This document shows positions 54,280-62,988 of a stretch of DNA of 64,000 nucleotides, piece by piece (positions within the stretch are counted from its first letter, which is position 1; each line of letters starts with the position of its first letter). The position numbers and the translations under genes are program-made. The stretch comes from Mayfieldus sp963781495 (GTDB taxonomy: Bacteria; Actinomycetota; Thermoleophilia; Solirubrobacterales; 70-9): NCBI GenBank assembly GCA_963781495.1, contig CAWAFX010000002.1:1612001-1676000 (forward strand), written 5' to 3'. Under the pieces are notes generated by a model. The model had not been told where the DNA came from. It did no database searches and was given only the letters and a program-made list of their open reading frames with translations.

Positions 54280-55035
54280 ATGGATCAGCCGCAGCAGATC
54301 GCCGACGGCGTCGTCCGCCTCGGCAGCTCGAAGGTCAACTGGTATCTGGTCGCCGCCGAGGACGGCGTCACCGTCGTCGACGCGGGCGTACAGGGCTTCG
54401 CGCCGCAGCTCGACAGCGGGCTCGCATTGCTCGGCCGCGGCCGCGACGACGTGCGCGGGTTCATCCTCACCCACGGCGACGCCGACCACGTCGGGGTCGC
54501 CGCGAAGCTGCAGGCCGAAGGCGACCGGACGCCGATCCACCTCCATCCCGCAGACCGCTATCTGGTCCAGGGCAAGAACAAGAAGACCGAAGACAGCATG
54601 CTCACGACCATGCTGCGACCCGGGGCCTGGACGCTGATGGCCCACTTCGCCCGCAACGGCGCCCTGCGGCAGCCCAACATCGAGCGCACCGCCGACCTGG
54701 CCGACGGCCAGACCCTCGACCTGCCGGGCAAGCCGACGGTGCTCCACACCCCCGGCCACTCCGAGGGCCACGTCGTCTTTCACTTCCCCCAGCACCGGGC
54801 CCTGTTCGCAGGCGACACGATCTGCACCTGGCACCCGGTGACCGGCCGCCGCGGCCCGCAGCTGATGGCCTTCAACGTCTCCAACCAGACCGCCTTCGAC
54901 GCGCTGGCCCGCTACGAGGACCTCGACGCCGAGCTGGTCCTGGTCGGCCACGGCGAGCCCTGGACCGATGGGCCTGCCCGGGCGGTCGAGCTGGCGCGCA
55001 CCAGCGCCGTAGAGCTGCACCCGGTCAGCGTCTGA
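54280..55035 (+). CDS. MBL-fold metallo-hydrolase
   Basis: 251 residues, ATG 54280, 7 nt after TAGGCT (54267-54272). Metal motif THGDADHVG (HxDxDH), then 'HTPGHSEGHVVFHF' and 'LFAGDTICTW', and a terminal 'VLVGHGEPW'. All metallo-beta-lactamase fold ligands appear present. Broad family; substrate unknown. Next to ispD but not known as part of that pathway. Confidence 0.9.
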   Translation: MDQPQQIADGVVRLGSSKVNWYLVAAEDGVTVVDAGVQGFAPQLDSGLALLGRGRDDVRGFILTHGDADHVGVAAKLQAEGDRTPIHLHPADRYLVQGKNKKTEDSMLTTMLRPGAWTLMAHFARNGALRQPNIERTADLADGQTLDLPGKPTVLHTPGHSEGHVVFHFPQHRALFAGDTICTWHPVTGRRGPQLMAFNVSNQTAFDALARYEDLDAELVLVGHGEPWTDGPARAVELARTSAVELHPVSV

Positions 55036-55052
55036 ATCCGTTCGGCGGAGCC

Positions 55053-55610
55053 TCAGCGACTGCCGTAGTGAAGTTGGACGACGCCGTTGCCGAAGCGGCG
55101 CTCGTCGAGCAGCTCGAGATCCCAGCGGACACCGCCGGGAAGCGCCGGATTGCCGCCCCCGACGACGACCGGCGAGAGCAATAGATGCAGTTCGTCGACC
55201 AGCCCGGCGGCGATCGCCTGCGCGGCGAGCTGCGGCCCGCCGACGCTGATGTCGCGCTGCGCGGTTCCCTTCAGCTCGCGAACCGCGGCGGGATCGAAGT
55301 CGCGCTCGATTCGGGTCCGCTCGGTCGTCGCCGACTCCAGGCTCTTCGAATAGACGACCTTGTCGGCCGCCTGCCAGATCTGGGCGTAGTCGCGCATGAA
55401 CGGCGAGGCGTCGGCCGACGTATCCGCAGTCTCCCAGTAGCTCAGCACCTCGTACATGCGGCGCCCGTAGAGGTAGGTGCCGATCGGGCGCTCGAGGTCG
55501 TTGACGAAGCTGTGCACCTCCTCGTCCGGCCGCGACCAGTCCCAGTTGCCGTCCTCGTCGGCGACGTAGCCGTCGAGCGAGGTGATCGCCGAGTAGATCA
55601 GCCTCGCCAC
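55053..55610 (-). CDS. Dihydrofolate reductase/RibD-C family protein
   Basis: 185 residues from GTG 55610. 'LIYSAITSLDGYVADEDG', 'YLYGRRMYEVLSYWE', 'DISVGGPQLAAQAIAAGLVDE', 'LSPVVVGGGNPALPGG': this is the RibD C-terminal-like dihydrofolate reductase fold, common as stand-alone oxidoreductases in actinobacteria. NADPH binding in the SVGGP loop is inferred. It starts 1 nt after the stop of the small membrane protein gene, so they share an mRNA. Confidence 0.88.
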   Translation of the reverse strand: MARLIYSAITSLDGYVADEDGNWDWSRPDEEVHSFVNDLERPIGTYLYGRRMYEVLSYWETADTSADASPFMRDYAQIWQAADKVVYSKSLESATTERTRIERDFDPAAVRELKGTAQRDISVGGPQLAAQAIAAGLVDELHLLLSPVVVGGGNPALPGGVRWDLELLDERRFGNGVVQLHYGSR

Positions 55611-55611
55611 G

Positions 55612-55767
55612 CTAGTAACGCAACAGCACGAAGACGAGCGCCCCGGCGAAGGTGATCTGCCCGACCCCGAAGGCGGTGCCGAGGTTGACGGCGCCGAAGA
55701 GGGCGGCGAGGGCGGTCCCGGCGGCGAAGGCGAGGGCCAGCAGCACCAGCTCGCGGGGGAAGGTCAC
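55612..55767 (-). CDS. 51-residue two-helix membrane protein
   Basis: GTG 55767 to TAG 55612. It reads 'MTFPRELVLLALAFAAGTAL', then 'NLGTAFGVGQITFAG' and 'ALVFVLLRY', two hydrophobic helices joined at NLGTAFGVG. The pattern (FPRELVLLAL..., GQI.FA.ALV.VLLR) recurs in small actinobacterial membrane proteins. No function known. It overlaps nothing and precedes the RibD-like gene by 1 nt. Confidence 0.65.
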   Translation of the reverse strand: MTFPRELVLLALAFAAGTALAALFGAVNLGTAFGVGQITFAGALVFVLLRY

Positions 55768-55810
55768 GCGAGCAGCGTAGCGCCGCCGCGGGGCGGCTAG
55801 CCTGCCGCGG

Positions 55811-56668
55811 GTGCTGACCGACTACCACCTGCACCTACGGCCCGACGACTCCCACGAGCCCCCGTTCGAGCGCTGGTTCACCGCGGCCAACGTCGAGCTT
55901 TACCTGGGGGCCGCGGCCGAGGCCGGAATCGAGGAGCTGGGGGTCTCCGAGCACGTCTACCGCTTCCGCCAGGCGCTCGACCTATGGGACCATCCCTTCT
56001 GGCGCCGCCAGGCCAAGGACGACCTCGGCGCCTACTGCGAGTTCGTGCGCTCGACCTCGCTGCGGCTGGGCCTCGAGGTCGACTACATACCCGGCGCCGA
56101 GGAGCAGACGGCGCAGCTGCTCGCCGAACACGACTTCGACTACGTCGTCGGCTCGGTCCACTTCATCGCCGACGGGGCGGTCGACATGGAGGAGTACGGG
56201 GTCTGGGCCCGCCAGCAGGACCCCGACCTGGTCTGGCGCCGCTACTTCGAGACGCTGGCCGACGCGGCCCGCTCGGGCCTGTTCGACATCCTTGCCCATC
56301 CCGACCTGGTCAAGGTCTGGGGCCGTGGGCGTCCGGGGCCGGAGCGGGACCCGCGCCACTACTACGAGCCGGCGGTGGAGGCGATCGCCGATTCCGGGAT
56401 CGCGGTCGAGATCTCGACCGCCGGGCTGCGCAAGCCGGTGGGCGAGATCTACCCGGCCCCGGCCTTCGCCGAGATGTGCGCCGAGGCTGGGGCACCCTTC
56501 GCGCTCTCCTCCGACGCCCACGTCCCAGAGCAGGTGGGCCACGCCTACGACCAGGCGCTGACCCTGCTTGCAAGCCTCGAGGTGGCGCAGATCAGCGTCT
56601 TCGAGCGCCGCCGCCGCCGGCTGGAGCCGCTCTCGCCGGCGCAGAAGCGCGAGAATCCCGCCCCGTGA
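55811..56668 (+). CDS. PHP-domain phosphatase (histidinol-phosphatase-like)
   Basis: 285 residues, GTG 55811, 7 nt after TAGCCT (55798-55803). PHP metal motifs: 'DYHLHLRPDD', 'LGVSEHVYRF', 'DYVVGSVHF', 'ILAHPDLVK', 'SSDAHVPEQVG'. The pattern fits HisK/YtvP-type histidinol-phosphatases or other PHP phosphoesterases. Metal ligands (His/Asp/Glu) are all in place. Overlaps ispF by GTGA, so the two are translationally coupled; the metabolic link is not obvious. Confidence 0.85.
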   Translation: MLTDYHLHLRPDDSHEPPFERWFTAANVELYLGAAAEAGIEELGVSEHVYRFRQALDLWDHPFWRRQAKDDLGAYCEFVRSTSLRLGLEVDYIPGAEEQTAQLLAEHDFDYVVGSVHFIADGAVDMEEYGVWARQQDPDLVWRRYFETLADAARSGLFDILAHPDLVKVWGRGRPGPERDPRHYYEPAVEAIADSGIAVEISTAGLRKPVGEIYPAPAFAEMCAEAGAPFALSSDAHVPEQVGHAYDQALTLLASLEVAQISVFERRRRRLEPLSPAQKRENPAP

Positions 56669-57126
56669 GCATCTCGGTCGGGATCGGATATGACAGCCAC
56701 CGCTTCGTCGAGGGTGGGCGGCTGATCCTCGGCGGGGTCGAGGTCGAGCACGACCGCGGGCTCGCCGGCCACTCCGACGCCGACGTCCTCACCCATGCGG
56801 TGATCGACGCCGTGCTCGGGGCCGGAGGGGGCGGCGACATCGGCACCCTGTTCCCCGACGACGAGGAGCGCTGGCGCGACGCGGTCTCGATCGACATGCT
56901 CCGCACCGCCCTGGCCCAGGTACCGGGCCGGGTCCTGAACGTCGACGCGACGCTGATCTGCGAGGCACCGCGTATCGGGCCGCAGCGGGCCGAGATGGAG
57001 CGCAACCTCGGCGAGGTCCTCTCGGCCCGGGCCAGCGTCAAGGCGACCAGCAACGAGGGGATGGGCTTCATCGGCCGCGGCGAGGGGATCGCCTGCATCG
57101 CCGTCGCGGCCCTGGAGAGCGATTAG
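56665..57126 (+). CDS. ispF: 2-C-methyl-D-erythritol 2,4-cyclodiphosphate synthase
   Basis: 153 residues from GTG 56665 (overlap GTGA with the PHP gene). Cyclises CDP-ME2P in the MEP pathway. 'GIGYDSHRFVEGGRLILGG' (zinc site Asp/His), 'GHSDADVLTHAVIDA', 'GDIGTLFPD', 'KATSNEGMGFIGRGEGI' are signature pieces. Standard trimer-forming length. ispD lies 2.4 kb upstream on the same strand; ispE is not in the window. Confidence 0.97.
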   Translation: MSISVGIGYDSHRFVEGGRLILGGVEVEHDRGLAGHSDADVLTHAVIDAVLGAGGGGDIGTLFPDDEERWRDAVSIDMLRTALAQVPGRVLNVDATLICEAPRIGPQRAEMERNLGEVLSARASVKATSNEGMGFIGRGEGIACIAVAALESD

Positions 57127-57138
57127 GCTTCTTTCAAC

Positions 57139-58902
57139 GTGGACGTAACGTCGACCGCACGAGACATCGTGCGCAACCCGGTGGGGGCGGCCAGCGACGT
57201 CGCCTTCGACGTCAAGACCCTCTATGACGTCGGTCTGCTGCGTCCGCTGTCGCCGATGAAGCTGGCGCGGGTGACCAAGGTGCTGGCGCGCTGGGGCGCC
57301 TCCCCGGCGGCGGCACCGGCGCTCGCCGCGATCACCGACCCCGATGTCGTCTGCGTGCGCGACGAGCTCGGCGAGGTCAGCTACGAGGAGAGCCACCTGC
57401 GCTCCAACGCGCTGGCCCACTCGCTCGCCGACCTCGGCGTCAAGTCCGGCGACGGGATCGGGATCATGTGCCGCAACCATCGCGGCTTCGTCGACGCCAC
57501 CGGGGCTGCGGCCAAGCTCGGCGCCAGCATCCTCTATCTCAACACCGCCTTCGCCGGGCGGCAGCTGATCGAAGTGATGGAGCGCGAGGGCCCCGAGGTG
57601 CTGATCTACGACCAGGAGTTCGAGGATCTGCTCGAGGGGCTGCCTGGCGGCATCACCCGGGTCGTCGCCTGGCACGACGACGACGCGGCCGAGGGCGAGC
57701 GGCTGAAGGAGCTGATCGACCACGGCGACCGCTCCGACGTCTCCAAGCCCGACGAGGACGCGCGCTTCGTGATCCTGACCTCGGGCACGACCGGGACCCC
57801 GAAGGGGGCGCAGCGCTCGAGCTCGAACGGGCTCGGGGCGATGGTGGCGCTGTTCGACCGCATCCCGTACCGCCGCAACGAGACGATCATGGTCGCCGCC
57901 CCGATGTTTCACTCCTGGGGCTTCATGCACTTCCTGGTCGGGATCGCGACCGGCTCGACCCTGGTCCTGCAGCGCCGCTTCGATCCCGAGCAGACGCTGA
58001 AGGCCCTCGCCGACAACCGCGCCCAGGTGCTGGCGGTCGTGCCGGTGATGATGCAGCGCATCCTCGAGCTGCCGGAGCAGACGCTCAAGAAGTACGACCT
58101 CAGCTCGCTGCGGATCACCGCGGTCAGCGGCTCGGCGCTGCCGGGGGAGATGGCGATCCGCTGGATGGACCTCTTCGGCGACAACGTCTACAACCTCTAC
58201 GGCTCGACCGAGGTCGCCTACGCGGCGATCGCCGGGCCCGAGGACCTGCGCGCCGCCCCGGGCACGGCCGGCCGCCCGCCGCACAACACGATCGTGAAGA
58301 TCTTCGACCAGGACGGCAAGGAGCTGCCGCAGGGGGAGACGGGGCGGATCTTCGTCGGCAGCGACACCGCCTTCGAGGGCTACACCGGCGGCGGCGGCAA
58401 GGAGACGATCGACGGGCTGCTGTCGAGCGGCGACGTCGGCTACTTCGACCAGGACGGGCACCTGTTCGTCGCCGGCCGCGACGACGAGATGATCGTCTCC
58501 GGCGGCGAGAACGTCTTCCCGCGCGAGGTCGAGGACCTGCTGGCCGAGCACGAGACGATCGCCGAGACGGCGGTGATCGGTGTCGACGACGAGAAGTTCG
58601 GCCAGCGGCTGAAGGCCTTCGTCGTGATCAAGGACGGCGGCCAGGAGCCGAGCGAGGACGAGCTGAAGGAGTACGTGAAGAAGAACCTCGCCCGCTACAA
58701 GGTCCCGCGCGAGGTCGTCTTCCTCGAAGAGCTGCCGCGAAACGCGACCGGCAAGGTGTTGAAGCGCGAGCTGCGCGAGCGCGAGGAAGACGAGAGCGGG
58801 CGGGAGGAGGCGGACGGGGACGAACCGGCCGAGGACGACATGGCAGGCGCCGAAGAGACCTCCGAGGGGGCCCAGGCCCAGGAGACCGAACAGGCGAGCT
58901 AG
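57139..58902 (+). CDS. Acyl-CoA synthetase (AMP-forming)
   Basis: 587 residues from GTG 57139, 9 nt after TAGGCT. Long- or medium-chain acyl-CoA ligase. P-loop 'LTSGTTGTPKGAQ', adenylate site 'NLYGSTEVAYA', 'SGDVGYFDQDGHLFVAGR', hinge 'MIVSGGENVFPREVE', and the catalytic Lys in 'NATGKVLKREL'. An extra acidic tail of about 35 residues (EEADGDEPAEDD...) follows. It feeds acyl-CoA to beta-oxidation or to the WS/DGAT enzymes; chain length cannot be read from sequence. Confidence 0.92.
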   Translation: MDVTSTARDIVRNPVGAASDVAFDVKTLYDVGLLRPLSPMKLARVTKVLARWGASPAAAPALAAITDPDVVCVRDELGEVSYEESHLRSNALAHSLADLGVKSGDGIGIMCRNHRGFVDATGAAAKLGASILYLNTAFAGRQLIEVMEREGPEVLIYDQEFEDLLEGLPGGITRVVAWHDDDAAEGERLKELIDHGDRSDVSKPDEDARFVILTSGTTGTPKGAQRSSSNGLGAMVALFDRIPYRRNETIMVAAPMFHSWGFMHFLVGIATGSTLVLQRRFDPEQTLKALADNRAQVLAVVPVMMQRILELPEQTLKKYDLSSLRITAVSGSALPGEMAIRWMDLFGDNVYNLYGSTEVAYAAIAGPEDLRAAPGTAGRPPHNTIVKIFDQDGKELPQGETGRIFVGSDTAFEGYTGGGGKETIDGLLSSGDVGYFDQDGHLFVAGRDDEMIVSGGENVFPREVEDLLAEHETIAETAVIGVDDEKFGQRLKAFVVIKDGGQEPSEDELKEYVKKNLARYKVPREVVFLEELPRNATGKVLKRELREREEDESGREEADGDEPAEDDMAGAEETSEGAQAQETEQAS

Positions 58903-59054
58903 CGGCCGGAATTGCCGCACCTTGCGGCGATTTCCCAGGACGTACAACGGCGTCGCTTTTTGCGGCCACCGCGGCTAGTAATGTCGCCGGTAATGATGGC
59001 GTCGAGCAGAGGCGGCGATGCCGCCGATTGCGAGGCGAGGGGCTGGTGGGTGTT

Positions 59055-60164
59055 ATGACTGGCGATGCCCTGCCCGCTCCGCGCCCGGAGCCGGCCCGGG
59101 GGGAACCGGCGACCGATCAAAGCAGCGAGCGCTCCGAGGCGCCGGATCTGCGCCTGCAAACCGGCGCCGAGACCGACGAGCTGGGCGGCAGCGAGGGCGT
59201 TCAAAAGGCGCTCGGGCTGGCCCGCAAGGCGGCGCTGCGGGCCCGGGAGGCCGACGAACGGGCCGACGGCGCCGAGAAGCGCGCCGAGGCGGCGACCAAG
59301 CGCGCGGAGGCCGCCGAGCAGCAGTTGGCGGCCGCGACCGACGACCGAGAGCGGCTGCGCGATGAGATCCGCGAGGAGCTGAAGCAAAAGGCGCAGGCGA
59401 CCCTGCGGCGGTTCACCGAGCAGGGCCGCGAGCAGGTGGCGGCGGCGCGGCGGGCCCAGAATCAGGCCGAGCTCGAGAGCGAGCGCACCAGGGCGGCGCT
59501 GGCGCAGGCAGAGCAAAAGCTCGAACGGGCGACGGCGGACGCAGACGATTTGCGCAAGGCCGTCGCCGAGGCCGGCAAGGCCGCCGAGCGCAAGGCCGCC
59601 GAGCAGGCCCAGACCGTGCAGCGGCAGGCGCTGGAGCGGGCCAACGCAGCCGAGGCGCGGGCCGCCGGGGCGATGCGGACCGCCGAGGAGTCGCTGCGCG
59701 ACGCCGAGCAGCGCGTGCAGCGTGCTCAGAGTCAGGCCGAGGCAAGGGTCAAGGAGCTCGAGGAGACGATCGAGCAGCGGGTCCAGGAAGGCACCGAGAA
59801 GGTGCGCCGGGAGTCCGAGCAGCGGGTCCAGAAGCTGATCGAGCGGGTCGGGCGCGAAGCCGAGGAGGCGGCGCGGGCCCGGGCCGAGGCGCGGCTGCGG
59901 GCGGAGTCAGACCAGATCCAGCGCCAGGCGCAGGAGCGGGCCGACCGGGCCCAGCGCGCGGTCGAGGAGCAGGTCGAGCTGGCCGCCCAGCGTGCCCGCC
60001 GCGACGCCCTCGCCGCCGCGGCGGCGCGGCGAACGCCGCAGCCGATCCAGGCAAAGGGCGTGCCGCAGAAGAACGGGGCTGCCAAGCCGTCCCCGGAGCC
60101 GGCCGCCGGCAAGGCCCCGGTGGAGGCCGCCCACCCGGTGCGCGGCCACTACCGCACCTTCTAG
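59055..60164 (+). CDS. Long alanine/glutamate-rich coiled-coil protein
   Basis: 369 residues from ATG 59055. After a proline-rich N-terminus, residues about 45-320 are almost continuous coiled coil (heptads of Ala, Glu, Arg, Gln: 'READERADGAEKRAEAATKR', 'EQRVQEGTEKVRRESEQRVQ'). No membrane helix, no ATPase. The C-terminus is basic and Pro-rich (RGHYRTF end). Possibly a scaffold or cytoskeletal-type filament; function unknown. Confidence 0.75.
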   Translation: MTGDALPAPRPEPARGEPATDQSSERSEAPDLRLQTGAETDELGGSEGVQKALGLARKAALRAREADERADGAEKRAEAATKRAEAAEQQLAAATDDRERLRDEIREELKQKAQATLRRFTEQGREQVAAARRAQNQAELESERTRAALAQAEQKLERATADADDLRKAVAEAGKAAERKAAEQAQTVQRQALERANAAEARAAGAMRTAEESLRDAEQRVQRAQSQAEARVKELEETIEQRVQEGTEKVRRESEQRVQKLIERVGREAEEAARARAEARLRAESDQIQRQAQERADRAQRAVEEQVELAAQRARRDALAAAAARRTPQPIQAKGVPQKNGAAKPSPEPAAGKAPVEAAHPVRGHYRTF

Positions 60165-60177
60165 GCCTTCCAGGTCC

Positions 60178-60669
60178 TCAGGCCCTGCTCGTCTCGCGGC
60201 CGGCGCGGCGGCGCTCGGCATCCATCCGCCGCTGCTCGTGCTCGACCTGCCGCTTCAGCTGCGCCAGCGTGCGGCGCATCTGGCGGCGCACCACCGGGGC
60301 GGCGGCGAACTCGGTGATCAGCCCCGCCGGACCGCCGCCGATCACGCCGTAGGCGAAGCGGAACTCGACCTTGCTGCCGCCGTCGTGCTCGCGGATTCGC
60401 CAGCGCCCGCGCTGGTCGACGCCGGTCACCGCGTGCCAGGCCTGGTCGTAGGGCTCGTTCCACTCGATCACCTCGATCAGCCCGCCGACCGAGGCGGCGC
60501 CGACCCGGACCAGGATCCGGTAGCGGGCCCCGAGGCCGTTGGGACGATCGCCGACGACCTCCCAGCGGGTGATCCCCGACATGAAGCGGAGGTAGTTCTC
60601 GGGGTCGGCGATGTAGTCCCAGACCGCCTGCGGCGGGGCGGAGATCTTGACCGACTGGTCGATCCTCAT
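60178..60669 (-). CDS. SRPBCC (polyketide cyclase/START-like) protein
   Basis: 163 residues from ATG 60669. 'QSVKISAPPQAVWDYIADPE', 'RWEVVGDRPNGLGARYRILV', 'EWNEPYDQAWHAV', 'GRWRIREHDGGSKVEFRFAY' (in parts) match a helix-grip SRPBCC domain, which binds hydrophobic ligands. A basic C-terminal helix (about 130-163, many Arg) is extra. Downstream of the LPLAT gene by 7 nt on the same strand, so probably co-transcribed. Confidence 0.85.
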   Translation of the reverse strand: MRIDQSVKISAPPQAVWDYIADPENYLRFMSGITRWEVVGDRPNGLGARYRILVRVGAASVGGLIEVIEWNEPYDQAWHAVTGVDQRGRWRIREHDGGSKVEFRFAYGVIGGGPAGLITEFAAAPVVRRQMRRTLAQLKRQVEHEQRRMDAERRRAGRETSRA

Positions 60670-60676
60670 CCTGAGA

Positions 60677-61624
60677 TCACCCGATGACCGGGAAGCGGCG
60701 CTCGGAGGCAAGGGCGGAGAGGGCGTCCTGCATCTGCGAGGTCACCAGTTCGTAGATCTCGTCGAGATCGGGGTCGGGGCCGAACTGCTCGAGGTCGATC
60801 GGCGGCAGAACCTCGACCGTGATCTTGGCCGGCAGCGGGATGTGGCTCGCGAAGTCGCCGATGTTGAGCCCCCAGGGGACGGCGATCGAGATCGGCAGCA
60901 CCTTGAGGCGCAAGAGCTTGTCGAGCCGCAGGGCCTTGGCCAGTCCGGCGCCGCGGCTGAGGAAGAGCGCCGTCTCCTGGCCGCCGATCGAGACCACGGG
61001 GACGATCGGTACCCCGGCGTCGAGGGCGAGGCGGATGAAGCCCTTGCGACCGGCGAAGTCGACCTTGGCGCTCTCCCAGGAGGGACGGTGGGTCTCCCAG
61101 TCGCCGCCGGGATAGACGAGCACCGGCGAGCCCTTTTCGAGCGCCCGTTCGGCGTTTTCGTGCGAGGCGCGCATCGTCCCCGACTTGCGCAGCATGCCGC
61201 CGGCGACCGGCCAGGCGATCGCCAGGCTGTGGGCGAGCTGGTGGAAGCCGCGCTCGACACCGAAGTAGGTGTAGAAGGCGAGCGTGAAGACGAAGGTGTC
61301 CGGGATCACGTTGCCGCCGGAGTGGTTTCCGACCAGCAGCACCGCCTCGTCCTCGGGGATGTTCCCCAGGCCCCTGACCTCGCCGCGGAAGTAGAAGGTC
61401 GAGAACAGCCACATCAGCGGCAGCATCTCGCGCAGGTAATCGGGGTCGCGGTCCTCGAGCTGGGCGTTGAGGCGCTTGGAGATCCGCTTGCGGACATAGC
61501 CCATCCCGTCGCCGAGCAGGGACCCGAGGGAGGTGCCCGTGGCCTCGTCCTGGACGGTGTCCGCGGCGGCGTCGGCGTCGCCGGCACCGTTCTGCTGCGC
61601 CTGCTGGGCGACCCGGGTGGCCAT
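60677..61624 (-). CDS. LPLAT-type acyltransferase
   Basis: 315 residues. Acyltransferase core with the catalytic block 'LVGNHSGGNVIPDTF' (the NHxxxxD type: His and Asp present), 'VLVYPGGDWETHRPSWE' and 'VPIVPVVSIGGQE'. It belongs to the diacylglycerol/phospholipid acyltransferase-like group seen in actinobacteria. Membrane association is through hydrophobic patches near 60-140. Probably involved in lipid assembly with the SCP2-hydrolase upstream and SRPBCC downstream. Confidence 0.85.
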   Translation of the reverse strand: MATRVAQQAQQNGAGDADAAADTVQDEATGTSLGSLLGDGMGYVRKRISKRLNAQLEDRDPDYLREMLPLMWLFSTFYFRGEVRGLGNIPEDEAVLLVGNHSGGNVIPDTFVFTLAFYTYFGVERGFHQLAHSLAIAWPVAGGMLRKSGTMRASHENAERALEKGSPVLVYPGGDWETHRPSWESAKVDFAGRKGFIRLALDAGVPIVPVVSIGGQETALFLSRGAGLAKALRLDKLLRLKVLPISIAVPWGLNIGDFASHIPLPAKITVEVLPPIDLEQFGPDPDLDEIYELVTSQMQDALSALASERRFPVIG

Positions 61625-61655
61625 GTCAGGAGTCTATGCCCGCTCGCCGGAGAAG

Positions 61656-61685
61656 CTTATGCAGCGTTCGCTTATGCAGCGTTCG
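61656..61685. repeat. Tandem 15-bp duplication across a stop codon
   Basis: CTTATGCAGCGTTCG occurs twice in a row (61656-61670, 61671-61685). On the minus strand this encodes the last codons and TAA of the SCP2-hydrolase, followed by an identical second copy with another in-frame TAA. It looks like a recent slippage duplication. Confidence 0.8.
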
Positions 61686-62913
61686 TGCGTGCGATGCGCC
61701 GGATCGGCACCGAGGAGGTCTCGCCGTTGGAGCCGATCCACTCGCCGATCAGCTCGTGGGTGCGCTCGGGGAGCTCGATCTGGGGCACGTGGCCGCAGCC
61801 GGAGAGGACGATCTGCGGCGCCTCGGGCAGGGCCTCGCCGACGTAGTGGGAGAAGCGCGAGGGCACCAGGACGTCGTCGCTTCCCCAGATGAAAAGCGAC
61901 GGCGGCTCCAGGGATTCGAGCCGGGTCCAGAAGCCCTTCGGCCCGTAGGGGGGCTCGAGGTAGATCTGGCGCGCGGCGGCATAGAAGGCGACGCGGGCGG
62001 CGCGCGAGCGGTAGATGCGCAGGAACTCGTCGGCGGCGATGTCGCCGACCGAGGGGTCGAGGCGGTCGGGGTGGGAGATCATCTTCCAGAAGCGGCCGCG
62101 CACCGTCCCCTCGCCCAGCATGTGCGGAAGGGCGGCAAGCTCGGGGCGCAGCACGCGGATCAGCGGCGCCCACTCGCGCCCGCGGCGGAAGGCCATCGAG
62201 GGCGAGAGGAGGCTGATCGTGCGCACCCGGCTGGGGGCCTGCAGGCCGACCTCGATCGAGACCCGGCCCCCCATCGAGTTGCCGACCAGATGGGCGCGGT
62301 CGATCGCCAGGGTGTCCATGAAACGCAGCACGTGGCGGGCGAAGAAGTCGGGATCGTAGGAGGCGCGCAGGGGCTTCGAGGAGGAGCCGAAGCCGGGCAG
62401 GTCGATCGCGTGCACGGTGTATTCGGGGGTCAGCGCCGCGACGGTCTCGTAGAAAGAGCTCTTGGAGCCGCCGAGCCCGTGGATCAGCAGCACGTGCTCG
62501 GGGCCGCTGCCGGAGGTGAGACTGGAGATACGGGCGCCGCGGACGTGAACGTCATGGATGCGGAGCAGCGGCGGGCGGTCGTCGGGAAGCCGGAACAGGC
62601 CCTCGAAGGCCACCGCGGCGTCGAGGTCTCCGCGCGCCCAGAGACGGCGCTGCTGGAAGGCGTCGAGGCCGGAGAGCCGGCCCTCGCGCAGGGCCAGCCA
62701 GGTGCTGGCGTCGGTGCCGATGACGACGTCGGGACGGCGGCTGGGAGAGGTGCGGACCTTGCAGCGGTCGCGCTGAAGCTCGACCTCCCAGGTCCGCCCG
62801 ACGTCGAGCAGCCGAATCTGGACCGTGCCCTCACGGCCCTCTTCGCCGCCGAGGTAGCGCTCGGGGAGGGAGGAGAAAGCCTCCTCGACCCGCCGCAACC
62901 TGTGTTTTTGCAT
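61672..62913 (-). CDS. SCP2-like domain fused to alpha/beta hydrolase
   Basis: 413 residues from ATG 62913 with a good GGAGGG site. Residues about 1-110 contain an SCP2-like lipid-binding fold ('WEVELQRDRCKVRTSPSRRP', 'VVIGTDASTWLALREGRLSG'). Residues about 125-410 form an alpha/beta hydrolase: 'VLLIHGLGGSKSSFYETVAAL', nucleophile GNSMGG, 'FIWGSDDVLVPSRF' (Asp) and 'LSGCGHVPQIELPE' (His). The triad is intact. The fusion suggests a lipase/esterase that receives a hydrophobic ligand from the SCP2 domain. Confidence 0.87.
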   Translation of the reverse strand: MQKHRLRRVEEAFSSLPERYLGGEEGREGTVQIRLLDVGRTWEVELQRDRCKVRTSPSRRPDVVIGTDASTWLALREGRLSGLDAFQQRRLWARGDLDAAVAFEGLFRLPDDRPPLLRIHDVHVRGARISSLTSGSGPEHVLLIHGLGGSKSSFYETVAALTPEYTVHAIDLPGFGSSSKPLRASYDPDFFARHVLRFMDTLAIDRAHLVGNSMGGRVSIEVGLQAPSRVRTISLLSPSMAFRRGREWAPLIRVLRPELAALPHMLGEGTVRGRFWKMISHPDRLDPSVGDIAADEFLRIYRSRAARVAFYAAARQIYLEPPYGPKGFWTRLESLEPPSLFIWGSDDVLVPSRFSHYVGEALPEAPQIVLSGCGHVPQIELPERTHELIGEWIGSNGETSSVPIRRIARTNAA

Positions 62914-62988
62914 CGAGCTGCCCTCCATCAGCCTCGGCAAACCCTAGAGGATGGCCCGCCCGGGATAAATCGCAAAATTGATGGAATT

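Noticed and set aside
57468..60164. Apparent 898-codon ORF spanning fadD and the coiled-coil gene
   Set aside because: The first two thirds are an out-of-frame shadow of the acyl-CoA ligase; only the part from 59055 has protein-like coiled-coil composition and an ATG.
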